64,000 nt of DNA from Tetrahymena thermophila SB210 (Eukaryota > Ciliophora > Oligohymenophorea > Hymenostomatida > Tetrahymenidae). Positions 1 through 12,166 of the stretch are shown in pieces. The translations under genes and the position numbers were made by a program. How positions within the stretch are numbered: the first letter of the stretch is position 1; every line of letters starts with the position of its first letter. The stretch is taken from assembly GCF_000189635.1 (NCBI RefSeq), contig NW_002476146.1, forward strand, positions 186,001 through 250,000, given 5' to 3'. The notes beneath the pieces were generated by a model. It was not told the origin of the DNA. It ran no database searches and was given only the letters and a program-made list of their open reading frames with translations.

Positions 1-107
1 AATGGTAATAGATATTAATAATGTTTGTTTCAAAAATTGAAAGATTTAAGGTAATTATTTTTAAAATATAGAACTAAATGTAATTTTTAAGAGTAAAAGA
101 GGAAGAC
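1..107. repeat. diverged copy of the 6063-6176 repeat flank
   Basis: By eye, most positions align with 6063-6176, including the shared words ATATAGAACT and AGTAAAAGAGGA at the same spacing. At 6183 the block runs into a relic of the two-membrane-span gene; here it runs into plain spacer. This suggests a dispersed or older tandem copy cut by the window edge. Confidence 0.6.
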
Positions 108-893
108 CATTAAAAATATCTAAATAATTAAGTATTTTATGTATCAATACGTAATGTTAATATTAAATTCATGATTGATGATGATTTATCTAGTTAAGGT
201 TTTAAGTAAAATTTCTATGAATGATAATGTTCTTGCTCAAAATAGTAAATTAAAAAAGTAGTTTTAAACATTTTAAAAAAAGCTTTTAAATATATAAAAA
301 TGTTTTAAAGAATTACTCTGTTTAAAAGTGAGTTTATGTATGATTATTTTTTTTAATTTTAATTTATAGAAAATTAGTTAGTTACATAGTTTATTTAGTA
401 TGACAGTTTTTGCAATGATCGTAATCTTAAATTACTAATAATACGTCACTCTCTAATTTGTTTTTCAAATTTAGATTATATTTCTAAGTGTTTTACTTAT
501 TTAAAAATCCCTTATTATTCTATTTACAAACTTAAAGGATCAAACAATATATAAAAATGGCTTATTTCAACTTATAACTAATGTTAATTCATTCTTTTTG
601 TGTAAAAATGTAAATTCGAAACACTTACATTATTGGAATTTTTATTAATAAAGTATGAAATTAATGATAAATTATTGATAAATATTACTAAAAATATTCT
701 GAAAAACTTCTCTTTTAATTTCTTTTAAAATTGAATAAAAAAATATATAAGCAATTTGTTTTAAAGTTGTAACAAAAATTTAGACTTGCTATTTATTTTA
801 CAAATACATAAATAGATATTGATTATTAAGCAATAAAAAATCAAATTAAATAAATAAATAACAATTAGGCAAATAGTAATAACAAATATTAAA
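1..893. other. intergenic spacer, upstream of first transporter gene
   Basis: AT-rich spacer with no frame that looks coding. The first ~107 bases resemble 6063-6176, the flank of a decayed gene relic, so another copy of the duplicated two-membrane-span gene family may lie just left of the window. The rest presumably includes the promoter of the gene starting at 894. Confidence 0.6.
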
Positions 894-1871
894 ATGAGTA
901 TTTAAGTTTATTAGACTAGCTAATAAGTTTTTAATTATTTAGCAAGTATATTTGTTAAATATGAAAAAAAATATGAGAAAGGAGCTCCAATATTTTACAC
1001 TCTTCTATGCTCTTTATTATTTGTAATTGTAAGTAAGATGGTTAGACTTATGCACGGATTTGGTTCTTCTGAAATACTTTGCTTAAGATCAGTAATTTCT
1101 CTTTTGATAAGCACTGTCATAACTAGTTTACTTAATCATTCTCCATATACAAGTGATAAATAACTGCATAAATTACTTATGATGAGATGTATAATAGCTG
1201 GTATAGGTCATTATTGTTTTTATCAATCAATTTACATGCTTGATGTTACAGAATCTGTAACTATATCTTAAACGTCACCATTTTGGACTACTATACTGGC
1301 TGGTTTAATTTTGAAGGAAAAGTTGAGGCCAAATCTTTTCTTGACTCTGATTTTTAGTTTTGTAGGTATTCTTCTTGTAATATAACCTACATTTGTTAAA
1401 GAAATTCTGGGTATATAAGTAGATAAGAATTAAGGAGACTAAAGTGAAAGAATGTAGGGATTAATTTTTGGTCTACTCTAGAGTTTTTCAATAAGCACAG
1501 CAATGATAATAGTAAAAAAATTGAGTGTAGGTATTTAAAATACTATAATAATACATTATGCAGTTCTTTCAACAGCTATTATAAGTGGTTTAGATTTAAT
1601 TTATAAAGGCGAGTTTAATGAAAAAATATATGAGACTGAAAACTTAATTTTTGTTTTTTTTATTGGATTAACTAATTATTCGGCTTAAATAATATATAGT
1701 AGAGCGATTATGTTAGGACAGGCTTCTAAAGTAGGTCCTTTAACATATTCTTAAATTTTATTTGGGTTTATCATTGAAATAACAATATTCCATAAAGATG
1801 TTAGTTTATTAAATATAGCAGGTGCTATTCTTATTTTGATAGGAAATATTGAGTCAATTAAAGGAAAATGA
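894..1871 (+). CDS. EamA/DMT-family membrane transporter, subfamily A
   Basis: Single-exon frame of 325 residues ending at TGA 1869; in-frame TAA/TAG codons are glutamines. The ATG at 894 gives a short polar N-terminus like that of the paralogues at 16695 and 18552. About nine to ten hydrophobic stretches cover the protein. It shares with its paralogues the blocks LDVTESVTI, QTSPFW, ILKEK, QSERM/I and YSRAIMLG, and the half-way repeat typical of ten-helix drug/metabolite transporters (EamA, PF00892). Members of this superfamily export or exchange small metabolites, nucleotide sugars, purines or amino acids; the substrate cannot be read from sequence. It is the most diverged of the three plus-strand copies and lies about 15 kb from the other two, with the duplicated two-span genes between. 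No signal peptide or obvious regulatory site was seen. Confidence 0.85.
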
Positions 1872-2990
1872 AAAAAAAAATCGAATAATTTTTTTTTTTA
1901 AATTTTTTTTATTAGAATAAAAAGGTTAATATAAAATATCATGTAAATAAATTGATATTATCATAAGAATTCACATATTAATTAATTATTAAATGAAACT
2001 CATGTAATTCAACAAAGCATATTTGATTAAATTAATTAAAAAGTTAATTCATTGTTTCAAAAAATATATACTAAAATTATAAAGATGTAAAAATAATTTT
2101 AATGCAATTTAAAATATTTAGAATTAATATTTTTTAAAGGTTTTTACAATTTCTATTCATTAATTTTATTTATTTATTACCTTTAATTTGTAAAAATGTA
2201 TTTATTAAGCAATCTAATTATAGAATTATATTAAAGGTAACTTCAAAATAATAGCTACAATCTAAAAATAAATAAAAATAAGTTATTAATTATTTAAACC
2301 AATCAAATGATTTGTACATACTTTTTGAGATAAACGTAAGCCAGAATAATTTTAAATTTATTTCTTTTTAAAAAGGAAAAGCAAAGCCTAATTTAAATTG
2401 ATTTTTTTAATGATGGTTTTTTGTATTAGATAGAAACTTAGTTTCTTTATTTAATTGTAAGGTTTAATATGTTGTTATATGGATGGCTGGTGCTGATTAT
2501 AGTTTTTATTTTTATAATTAAGATTAAAAAGAAAGTATGATCATTAAATGCATATTTAAATACATTACAATAATAAATATATTAATTTATAAATTTATAA
2601 TTCAAAAGTAACATTTTTAATAACTTAGCATATATTAATCCTTTCAGCATAATCACATATTTTAAACTATTAATATTTGATTATTTTAATAAAAAAATGA
2701 ATTTAAAAATCTTAATGAAGATTTTTCTTATAATTGCTCTTTGAATGAAAAAACTTTCTATATCAATGTTTTTGTTCTTCTTTTTGTTATTTTTTAATTA
2801 CATATAGCTGACTGAATTCTTAGCCACTCGTTTAATTCAATTAGCTATCAGTAATTGTAAATTATTAAAAAATAACGAAAAAAAAAAATTTTGACCCTAA
2901 CCAATATTAGTTATTCTTTTGTAATTTATTTCGATGTGAATTTTAATAAATAATAAAAGCTAAAAAGATTAAATAGATAAAAAATAATAA
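1872..2990. other. intergenic spacer; 3' half belongs to tandem duplication
   Basis: No coding frame. From about 2080 on, it aligns with 6560-7255, the spacer upstream of the second two-span gene. Conserved words include AATTTAAAATATTTA and TTATTTTTTAATTACAT. The duplicated unit therefore included the promoter region. Confidence 0.65.
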
Positions 2991-5507
2991 ATGTCGATTC
3001 AGGCTTTGTTTTAAAAAATTGATATATTTTCTCAAATATTTTCATTTTAATTTGGAAAAACAGATAGAAAAAATAGAACGTGCTTGGGTGGAGTTTTGTC
3101 CGCTGTCATAATTATATTATGTTCCATTTATTTAGGATAGTTGCTTGATTTATATTTTGGAAACAAATTGCTCCCTAAGATTATATCTACAACACAAGCA
3201 ATATAATTCACAGAAAGACAATCTTTAAATTTTGAAAAATCACCTGTCTTATTTTTTTTGTTATTTAATGGTTATCCACTTGAATAATTTGAAGCTATGA
3301 CTGGTAAAAAGTATATGAACATTGATATTTACTATACCTAGTATTATATGAATATGACAAAGTAGTATATTCTACCTTAAATTGATTGTGGTTTAGTTTA
3401 TCCTAACCAAACCTTTGATGGATATAGATGTATAGATTTTAATAGTATTGATATTGACAAAAAATCTCTTACTTTCTCAGGAGATTTTTAAACTTCATAT
3501 GAAATTCACTTTTCTTCTTGCTCTGGAGAAATTAATTGTGCGCCAGAATAGGAAACATTACAATACTTAACCTAGTATAATAGTACATTATTTGCTCATT
3601 TAGTAACACAGTAATTCAATTAAACTACAAGATAGTTTTAGGAAAACTTTAACTTTTAATAATTTTCTTTTGATGATTACTTAGTTTTTTTATCATAAAT
3701 CAGTATTCAAAAAACTACATCTACGATTTAGTAAGGTTTTATGCTTCAAGATTCATCTTAAAAAGACTATATATCAAATATTCATAGATTAGATACTTAA
3801 TATACAAGAAATAATATAAAATCAAAGATTAATTTTGAAGGATATGGCTTTTTATTTATCTATTTAGATTAAAATTATAATTAGATTGTATTCTAATTTC
3901 CTATGATAACTGAAGTCTTATCTCAGTGTGTTTGCGTGTTTAACATTTTTTTTGTTTTTGGTTATTTTGCTTCAGCCTTTTCTCGATACTAAATTGTAGA
4001 AAAATTAAGCGGAGTTTACTTGAAAGAATACTTTAAAGGTACAGCAGCTTATTTGATTCAAAAATAGTAAAATTAGAGTCCAAATATAGATTTAAATCGC
4101 TCATATGCTGAAGAAATAATCAAAATTCAAGAATAGATTAATAACACAGATTTTTAAACAAATCTTCATAAAGTTTGCAAAATAAACTTTTTTTAAAGGT
4201 AAAATTTATTTTTATTCAGTTTTTAATTTAAATAAAATAATTTAAAAAATTTAAATAGGATAAGATTAATGATTCTACGTTGGATAGGATTGGATAAGTA
4301 GAATCAAAATGAAGAAGATATTTAAAAAAGCATATATGAAAAGATAATTGATTACACTCTTTCATAAATGGATATATTTTAAGTTTATAAGTAATTAATT
4401 CACCTAAATATGGCAATTAAACTCATTCTTACAAAAGAGTAATATGCAACTTTAAAATTTTGCGGATGTAATCTAGATGAATCTTTAGAATTATTAAATT
4501 TTGATGATAAAATCAACAAAAATAATGTTCTTTAATAAACATAATTAAGCTAAATTTAATAGCTGAATTATTCAATAAAATAAGACATTAATCTATCTAA
4601 TACAAATTAAACACTTTCCAAAATAAAACTAAGTTATGCAACTTAAAAATCTATGATTAATAATTCACCTCAGAGAGTAAATAATACCATAGATATTGAT
4701 TCATAACTTATGCTCTTTGAAAAAAGTAAGGATTTCATATTAACAAAAGAACAAGGAGTTGATAAATAAAACCAAGCACAAAAATTAGAAAATTTATAAA
4801 AAGGTAATTTGAAAAAGAAAAGTCAGTTAATAGTAACTTCACCTAATATTTTTTTACAGTAAGAAAGAAAAATTGCAAATGTTAAAAACAATTTATAAAA
4901 TGTAGATAATAGTCAAATATAATCTCAAAAGGGCTCTACAAATTAATAAGAGGTAAATTATGATAAATAAATAGGGCTTGATGATGCTTCACCCTAAATA
5001 TGCAAGGAGAGTTATACTGCAAAAAATCCTTTAATCTTATCCAAACTAAATTCTATGAAAAATAAAAAGGATAAAGAAAAACAGTATTAATAATAGAAAG
5101 ATAAGACATATTCTTTTAGCAGTATGAATAACAGTATTATAAAAAGTAACTTTTTGGATTCTCAATAGAATAATAAAATTACCAAAGCTTAAGGAGATGT
5201 TGAAACTGAACTAAGTGAAACCTGCTTTCAAAATTTAACAAATAATTTAAATTAGAAACCAAGTAACTTGAGGTTGAATTTACCGTTTTTAGAAAATGAA
5301 GATTTCGAAGGACATTAAAGCTATATTAGTAAATAAATAAATCACATAGAAGAGTTAAACAAACTAGACAAAGATGAAAAGCTGTAAAAGGCAGAACTTT
5401 ATAATTTTTTGAATAAATTCTAAAATAATATCAAATCGATATCATATATTGATAAAAATATATTCAACTCTTTAATCATAAATTACAAAAATTCAAATAT
5501 ACTTTGA
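2080..5507 (+). repeat. tandem duplication, left copy (promoter plus gene)
   Basis: This block is homologous to about 6560-9940 in direct orientation. Homology covers roughly 900 nt of upstream spacer, both exons, the single intron at the same site and a short 3' flank. The copies differ by many substitutions and several indels, so the duplication is not recent assembly duplication. Confidence 0.75.
2991..5507 (+). CDS. ciliate two-transmembrane protein, intact copy
   Basis: Two exons (2991-4198 and 4259-5507) around a 60-nt GT-AG intron give 818 residues. The frame is continuous across the junction and ends at TGA 5505. A hydrophobic span at about residues 36-56 follows FGKTDRKNRTCLGG. An extracytoplasmic-looking region with several cysteines and N-glycosylation sequons (NMT, NQT, NST) comes next. 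A second span at about 308-330 precedes ...SRYQIVEKLSGVYLKEY. The C-terminal half is Asn/Gln/Ser-rich and presumably cytoplasmic. The FGK-D start plus two spans matches, from memory, a large lineage-specific family of uncharacterised ciliate membrane proteins; no function is known to me. A tandem copy follows at 7256. Confidence 0.8.
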
Positions 5508-6182
5508 ATTATTTAAGTTATTTCGCCAAGCAAATAAATAATCTGCTTATATTTCCTCTTATTTTTATAGTTTTTAATGAAATTTTTCTTAAAATAGGAA
5601 AATAAACTTAAAATATTTATAATATCTTGTTTTTTCTTTTTGAGAATTATATACTTAAATAAATACATCTCTATTTGTTTAAATTTATAATTTATAAACT
5701 CTAAATGAAATAATTCCTCAAAATATTTATTATAATTTGTGTATAATTTTTCTAGGTTTTGAAATTCCTTTGGTTATAAGGATAGTAAGCCAAGTTTTTA
5801 TTATTATTTAGATAAAAAATGATTTTATGGCAAATTACATGCTCTTTTTGTTTTTTTAAATCAAAAAATATAAAAAAAACCTCAGTTTTAACAAAAAATT
5901 TAAAATTTAATAAAAATTTACAATTCTATAAAAATCACAAAAATCAAAAATTCTATTTTTATAAAATTGAAGATATTTTTAAATTAACATTTATTTATCA
6001 TTCATATCTTTAAAAATAAATGGGTAAAAAAGTTAAAGAGTTATATGGTCAGTTAATAATGCATGCTTATTATTAATAATAGATATAAATAATGTATGAT
6101 TAAAATAGTATGAGATTAAGGGTAAATTATTTTAAAAATATAGAACTCAATGTAAATTTTACCAGTAAAAGAGGATAGCTCA
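5508..6182. other. intergenic spacer between duplicated genes
   Basis: AT-rich, no convincing gene. Its 3' part (6063-6176) matches the window start. A short frame at 5819-6013 is rich in Lys/Asn/Phe, has no conserved feature and looks like chance. Confidence 0.6.
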
Positions 6183-6503
6183 ATGAAAAATAAAAAGGCA
6201 AAAGAAAAACAGTATTTAAAATAGAAAGATAAGTGTTTTCATTTAGCAGTATGAATATAGGTATTATAAAAAGTAACTTTTTGGATTGTCAATAGAATAA
6301 TAAAATTACCAAAGTATAAGGAGATATTTACAAAATTTAGCAAATACGCTAAATTAGAAATCAAGTAACTTGAGGTTGAATTTGATGTTTTTAGAAAATG
6401 ATGATTTTGAATCTCATTAAAGCTTAGTAAATAAATAAATCACTTAGAAGAATTAAACAAATTAGACAAAAATGAAAAGCTATATAAGAGAGAACTTTAA
6501 TTA
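6183..6503 (+). pseudogene. decayed 3' fragment of the two-span gene family
   Basis: The stretch aligns with about 5055-5390 inside exon 2 of the intact gene: MKNKK start, KSNFLDxQQNNK block, SNLRLN, HIEELNKLDK. It carries deletions: a frame change before 6260 leads to an in-frame TGA, and about 30 nt around the VETEL segment are missing. No upstream exon 1 or intron is present, so it is a truncated relic, not a gene. It lies between the two full-length copies and probably records an unequal exchange. Confidence 0.75.
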
Positions 6504-6507
6504 ATTC

Positions 6508-7255
6508 CATTAAATTTATAAAAAAGGAGTTTCATTAATAAAAAAAATATTTATATAAATATGTAAAAAATAATTTTAATCGAATTTAAAATATTTATTA
6601 ATAGTTTACTTATTTGTCATTTACTATTTTTATATGTAATATTATTTATTATAAATAATTGTAAAAGTGTATTTGATTAATTTTCAAATTCTTTGCTTTT
6701 AAATAAAAAAATTTCAAAAATATATCTACAATTAAAGTATTAAACATCATCAATAATTATTAATTAAAATAAATGCTTGAGGTTAAATTATAATTGATTA
6801 AGTTACATATCTTTTTTGATAAAAAATGTAAACCAAAATCATTTTTTAAATTTATTTTCCAATAAAATGAAAAGGAAAGCTTAATTTAAATTAGTTTTTT
6901 CAATGATAATTTATGTAAACGAAAATTAGTTATCTAATTGAATAGTAGGACTTTAATTTATTACTATTTGAGTATATTTAAAACTTTAGAAAATTATAAA
7001 TGATAAAATTATATATAACATTATTTTATTCTTTTTTGTTATTTTTTAATTACATTTAATTGAGTTTTTAACCACTCATTTATTAAATTATCTACCCATT
7101 AATTTAAAATTAATAGAAAAATAAAAAAGTTTTCACCAAAACAATATTACGTAGCTAATTTTTTTAAATTTATTTATTTTCAAGTAGGTTTTAATGAACA
7201 TCATAATTAATAATAATTAAAAAAATTAATAATTAACAAACAAGAAACATAAAAA
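6508..7255. other. intergenic spacer, duplicated promoter region
   Basis: No coding frame. From about 6560 it aligns with 2080-2990, so it probably contains the promoter of the 7256 gene. Confidence 0.6.
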
Positions 7256-9940
7256 ATGCAAATTTAGGCCGTGTTTGAAAAAATTGATTTATTTTCTTAA
7301 ATATTTTCATTTTAGTTTGGAAAAAAAGATATAAAAAATAAAACATTCTTAGGCGGAGTTTTATCTGCTACTATAATTATAGTATGTACCATTTATTTAG
7401 GAAATCTACTTGATTTATATTTTGGAAATAAATTGCTCCCTACGATTATATCTACTACTCAAACAATATAATTCACAGAGATACAATCTTAGAATTTTGA
7501 TAAGTCACCTATATTATTTGCGTTAATGATTAACGGATATCCCCTTGAATAATTTGAAGCTATGACTGGTAAAAAGTTTATGAATGTCGATGTATACTTT
7601 ACTGAGTATTATATGAATATGACAAAGTAGTATATTTTACCTTAAATAGATTGTGGGAAGATTTATCCTAACCAAACCTTTGATGGATATAGATGTATAG
7701 ATTTTAGTAGCATTGATACTGAGAAGAAATCCCTTACTTTCTCAGGAAGTTTTCAAACAACTTATGAAATTCGTTTATCTTCTTGTTCTGGTGAAAATAA
7801 TTGTGCACCAGAGAAGGAAACCTTAAATTATTTAACCTAGTATAATAGTTCATTATTTGCTCATTTTGTAACATCATAATATAACTATACTACAAGACAG
7901 TATTAGCAAAACATACAATTTTAATAATTTTTTTTTGATGATTTCTTAGTTTTTTTGTCGTAGATTAAAATGGAAAAAACTACATCTAAAATTTAATAAG
8001 GCTTTATGCTTCAAGATGCATCCATAAAAGAACACATATCAAATATTCATAGGTTTGATACTTAATATTCAAGAAATAATATAAAGTAAAAAATTAATTT
8101 CGATGGATATGGTTATGTATTTATGTATTTAGACTAAAATTACAGCTAGATTGCCTACTAATATCCTATGATAACAGAAATTTTATCTCAGTGTGTTTGC
8201 GTTTTTAATATTTTTATTGCGTTTGGTTCATTTGCTTCAGCTTTTTCTAGATACAAAATTGTAGAAAAATTAAGTGGAGTTTATTTGAAGGAATACTTTA
8301 AAGGCACGGCAGCTTATTTGATATAAAAATCGTAATCTTAAAATCCAGGTTTTGATTTAAATAATTCGTACGCTGATGAAATTTTCAAGATTCAATAACA
8401 GATTAAAAACACAGATTTTTAACAAAATATCCATAGAGTTTGCAAAGCAAGCATTTTTTAAAGGTAAAAAATTCTTTTGCTTTTAATTTAAATCAAATAA
8501 CATAAATTAAAAAATGTAAATTAGGATAAGATTAATGATTCTATAAATGCTAGGAATTGAGAAGTAGAATTTAGAAGATGAGGGGATTTAAAAAAGCATA
8601 TATGAAAAGATAATTGATTACACTCTTTCATAATGGATATTTTTTAAGTTTATAAGCAATTAATTCATCTAAATATGGCAATTAAATTGATTCTTACGAA
8701 GGAGTAATATGCAACTTTAAAATTTTGCGGATGTAATCTAGATGAATCTTTAGAATTATTAAATTTTAATGACAAAATCAACAAAAATAATGATCTATAA
8801 AAGAGTGAATTATTCTAAAATTAACAGCTAAATCACTCAACAAAATAAGATTTTAATCAATAAAATACTAATTAAATATCTTCATTATCGAAAGTAAGCA
8901 ATTTAACTTAAAAAATAATGTTTAATAATTCACCTTAGAGATTAGATAATACAATAGATATTGATTCTTAACTTAGGCTCTTTGACAAAAGACAGGAATT
9001 CATATTAAAAAAAGAAGAAAGTAATGATAAATAAAATTAATCATAAAAACTTGAAAAGTTTTAAATGAATTCATGGATATAGAAAAGTGATTAAACTTTA
9101 TTTTAACCTAGTATTTTTTTATAGCATGATAGAAAGATTGAAACATTTAAAAGTAATTAAGCAATAAGAGATATAGGTTAAATATAATTTCAAAATACCT
9201 CTATAATATATAAAGAGGAAAATGAATAAAAAGAGTCTGAACAAACCTCCTATTAAGTGGATAAGGAGAGTTAAATTGGTAAAGATTCTTTAATTTTATG
9301 CAAAATGAATGCTATTAAAAATAGAATAACTAGAGAAAATGATATTTTAAAAGGCAAATATAAAGCATCCTCTTTTAGCAGTTTAAATAACAGTATGATA
9401 AAAAATAACTTTTAGGATTCCCAATAGAATAGCAAAATTATTAAAGCTGAAGGAGAAGTTGAAACTGAACTAAATAAAACCTATTTACAACATTAAGTAA
9501 GTACACCAAATTAAAAATCAAGAAATATTAGGTAAAATTTATAGTTATTAGAGAATGAAGATTTCAGTATTATTAAATGCAACTTTTTGGATTCTTAATT
9601 GAACAGTAAGATTGTTAAAGCCTAAGGAGACGTTGAAACTGAACTATGTGAGAGTTGTTTACAAAATTAACCAAATTCAACATTATAAAAAAATAGCTAA
9701 TTTAGGTAAAATTTAAAGCTATAAGAAAACGAAGATTTAGAAGCACATTAAAGCTATATTAGTAAATAAATAAATCACATTGAAGAGTTAAACAAAATAG
9801 ACAAAGATGAAAAATTATAATAGGCAGAACTTTATAATTTCTTAAATAAATTCTAGAATAATTTCAATTCAATATCATATATTGATAAAAATATATTTAA
9901 CTCTTTAATTGTAAATAAACAAAATTCCAATGTATTTTGA
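7256..9940 (+). pseudogene. two-transmembrane protein paralogue with 1-nt frameshift
   Basis: Exon 1 is 7256-8463, the intron 8464-8524 and exon 2 8525-9940. It is closely similar to the gene at 2991, including FGK start, both membrane spans and cysteines. Near 8629-8640 one A is missing (CATAATGG against CATAAATGG in the sister). The frame then meets TGA at 8688, truncating the product to about 457 residues. Beyond that point the original frame stays open with no TGA for more than 1,200 nt to the homologous stop at 9938. That implies either a very recent mutation or a base-call error. Exon 2 also carries an internal 174-nt (58-codon) tandem duplication of the VETEL segment. If the deletion is an error, the product would be about 874 residues. 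Confidence 0.7.
9407..9754 (+). repeat. 174-nt internal tandem duplication (two units)
   Basis: Two adjacent units begin at about 9407 and 9581, each encoding NF-x-DSQ, NSKI-KA-G-VETEL and ENED. The sister gene at 2991 has one unit (about 5150-5320). The unit is an exact multiple of three, so it lengthens the tail without breaking the frame. Confidence 0.7.
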
Positions 9941-10246
9941 GTTATTTATTTTATTAAAAAATATTTAAAGACCAAAAAAAAATTTAATTAAATTTTTAAA
10001 CAAATGAAGAGATAAATAACCCTCCTCCAATTTCCTCTTTTAAAGCCAATTCAAATTGAAAAAATGTAAAAAAAAACAATTTGAGGCTTGTAATTAATTT
10101 TTATGTTTTATAAAAGTTTGATTAACTTTAACAAAAAAATTGATAACTGTTCAAAATATATTAAAATAGTTTGAAACAAAATAATAACATTTTCAATAAA
10201 ATAATTTATATACAAATAATGATTTTTTATGTTGCTTTTATTAGTT
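9941..10246. other. convergent 3' spacer
   Basis: Separates the ends of a plus-strand and a minus-strand gene. It is AT-rich and no gene or terminator hairpin was seen. Confidence 0.6.
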
Positions 10247-12166
10247 TCACTAATAATTTTTATTTTTAAGATTTTTAAGGAATTCTCTATTGAAATCAGA
10301 AATTGAATCATTTAAATTATGGGAATGTTCTATTGTATTTTAATCTTTTAAATTATTATTTACAGCTTATCCATAATAGCGAGAATCGTTAATTTCTTCA
10401 TCTTATTCTTCTATTACATTGATATGAACATTTTGCAAAGATTGGTAATTTTAATTATCTTAGTGGTATTTATGGTCAGAATCGGTTTAGTAGGTATTAA
10501 ATTTTTGTTAACTATTGATTATATTAGCACTTTTGCTGTAACTATCGCTATATTAGTCAACATTTGAAGCACTTCTTTGATTTAGTATGTTTTATCTTGA
10601 AAAATCAGTCATGTTCATTTCATTTACTTAACTAATTGTGTTCTTTTTGTAAGCAGGTAAATTTATCTAACCCTTGCTATTAGGCGTGGAGTTGTAATTA
10701 GGATTTTAATTTATACCTGCTCCTGTTGCAAATACTGAAGGAGGAAGGTATGAACCTCTACTGTTTGATACCAAACCTATATTTCTGTTTGAAGTATTTG
10801 GGTTTGAATATCCATTAACAATATTTGGATTCACTTTTATATTATTTTCATCTTAGAGAGATATTTATTCAATTTAAGCTTCACTTTTTCCTTTGGCTAA
10901 CATTACAAGGGCAACAACATAGAAGAAATAAATTCCTAATTATGTTAGATTAGGAAAATCTTGATAACCAAAAATAAAAGCTAAAAGCATTGCAGCAAAA
11001 GCTTCACTCATAATAGCTATATCAACATAAATAGTTTTAAGCTACTGACTAATGTACGAGAATAGCTTTGTGTTTACAACACCAGTTACCAAGCTGATAA
11101 AAATATTTAAAAATATCCACTTAACTGAGAAAACACCAAATAAACCATGATTCGTATTCATATCGAAAGTTGACTTTTCAAATATCAAGCTGTAAATTCC
11201 AAAGAAAATTGTTGTAAAAGTTGAGAGTAAAAAAACAGCAAGCATCCAAGGATATTCGCATGTTATTTACTATATATTAGAGTAATAAATAGAAGCAGAT
11301 AAAGCGCCTGCAAGAGCAATAAGTTCAGGGTAAACCACTGATGTATCTTCATAGACTAGTAGAACTAATACACCTATAGACAAAAGAGCGCCAAAAGTTT
11401 CAAACTTGTTGATTGATTATTGCTAAACTTTTTCTTCTTTTGGAGTAAAGTGAGATAGTATCTTATAAATAACAAGGAATAAAGGGTAAATGTTATTAAA
11501 AATATAGACATTTGCAATAGAAGTATGGAACACGCTGTAAGCCATAGTGCCTACCCAAACTGCGTAAACAAATGAGCAAAAAATAATTGTTTTCAAACAT
11601 TTTTTATTAAAAATGTGCTCTCTTTAATACAATCTCATTTCCTCTATTTCTTCTGTTTTTTCCTTACTATATTCCTAGTAAATCAAAGGGATAAAAAATA
11701 TTGAAATTAATATTTAACGCCAGAATGCGCGTAAAATGAATCCCCCTGTTTATGTTTCGTCTTCAGGATCTTTAAGATCAATCATTAAAAACGCAGTACC
11801 TTTAAAACCAGAAATAAAAACAGCTAAAATAGTCAATAAAATAGTTGAATATGGTATAGGACGTGACAATTGTTGGGCTATTTATTTAGATGCTATATGG
11901 CGATTATCAAAAAAGGAATTAGTATTTCTTGTTTAATCTACTTTCCAACTGTAACCCTAATTTTACTATTGAAATTATAATTATTCCTATCTGTTTGATT
12001 AGCTATAGCCATGGTATTCATAATCTTCGTCGTCTGAAACTGAGTTATTTTATGGATAAGCTTATTATTAGCGGCTTACTGCATTTGTAATTTTAGGTAT
12101 TTCTGAATTCTTGCGAATCTATTCTAAATTTACTGCGTAGGATAACTAATTTGAATTTTCTTTCAT
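10247..12166 (-). CDS. EamA/DMT-like transporter, subfamily B, long-tailed copy
   Basis: A single exon of 639 residues runs from ATG 12166 to TGA 10247. Residues ~1-105 are Gln/Asn-rich with SDDEDYEYHGY. Residues ~105-425 hold about ten hydrophobic helices, with blocks SGFKGTAFLMID, GGFILRAFWRQI, VYIFNN-YPLFLVIYKIL, NHGLFGVFSVKWIF and SYISQQLKTIYVDIAIMSE, the last resembling the second EamA half. The last ~210 residues are Ser/Asn/Gln-rich and probably cytoplasmic. The neighbour at 13667 is a clear paralogue. The ATG aligns with the paralogue's. Upstream frame stays open for 26 codons without ATG, with a possible splice acceptor (TTTTAG before AAAACTTAC), so an upstream exon cannot be excluded. 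Substrate unknown. Confidence 0.8.

Larger units (their letters stand above)
6560..9940 (+). repeat. tandem duplication, right copy
   Basis: Direct repeat of about 2080-5507. The exon 1 length is identical in both copies (1208 nt) and the intron sits at the same codon (60 versus 61 nt). Confidence 0.75.

Noticed and set aside
5819-6013. Plus-strand ORF of 64 codons
   Set aside because: Lys/Asn/Phe homopolymer-like composition in duplicated spacer; not present in the sister copy.
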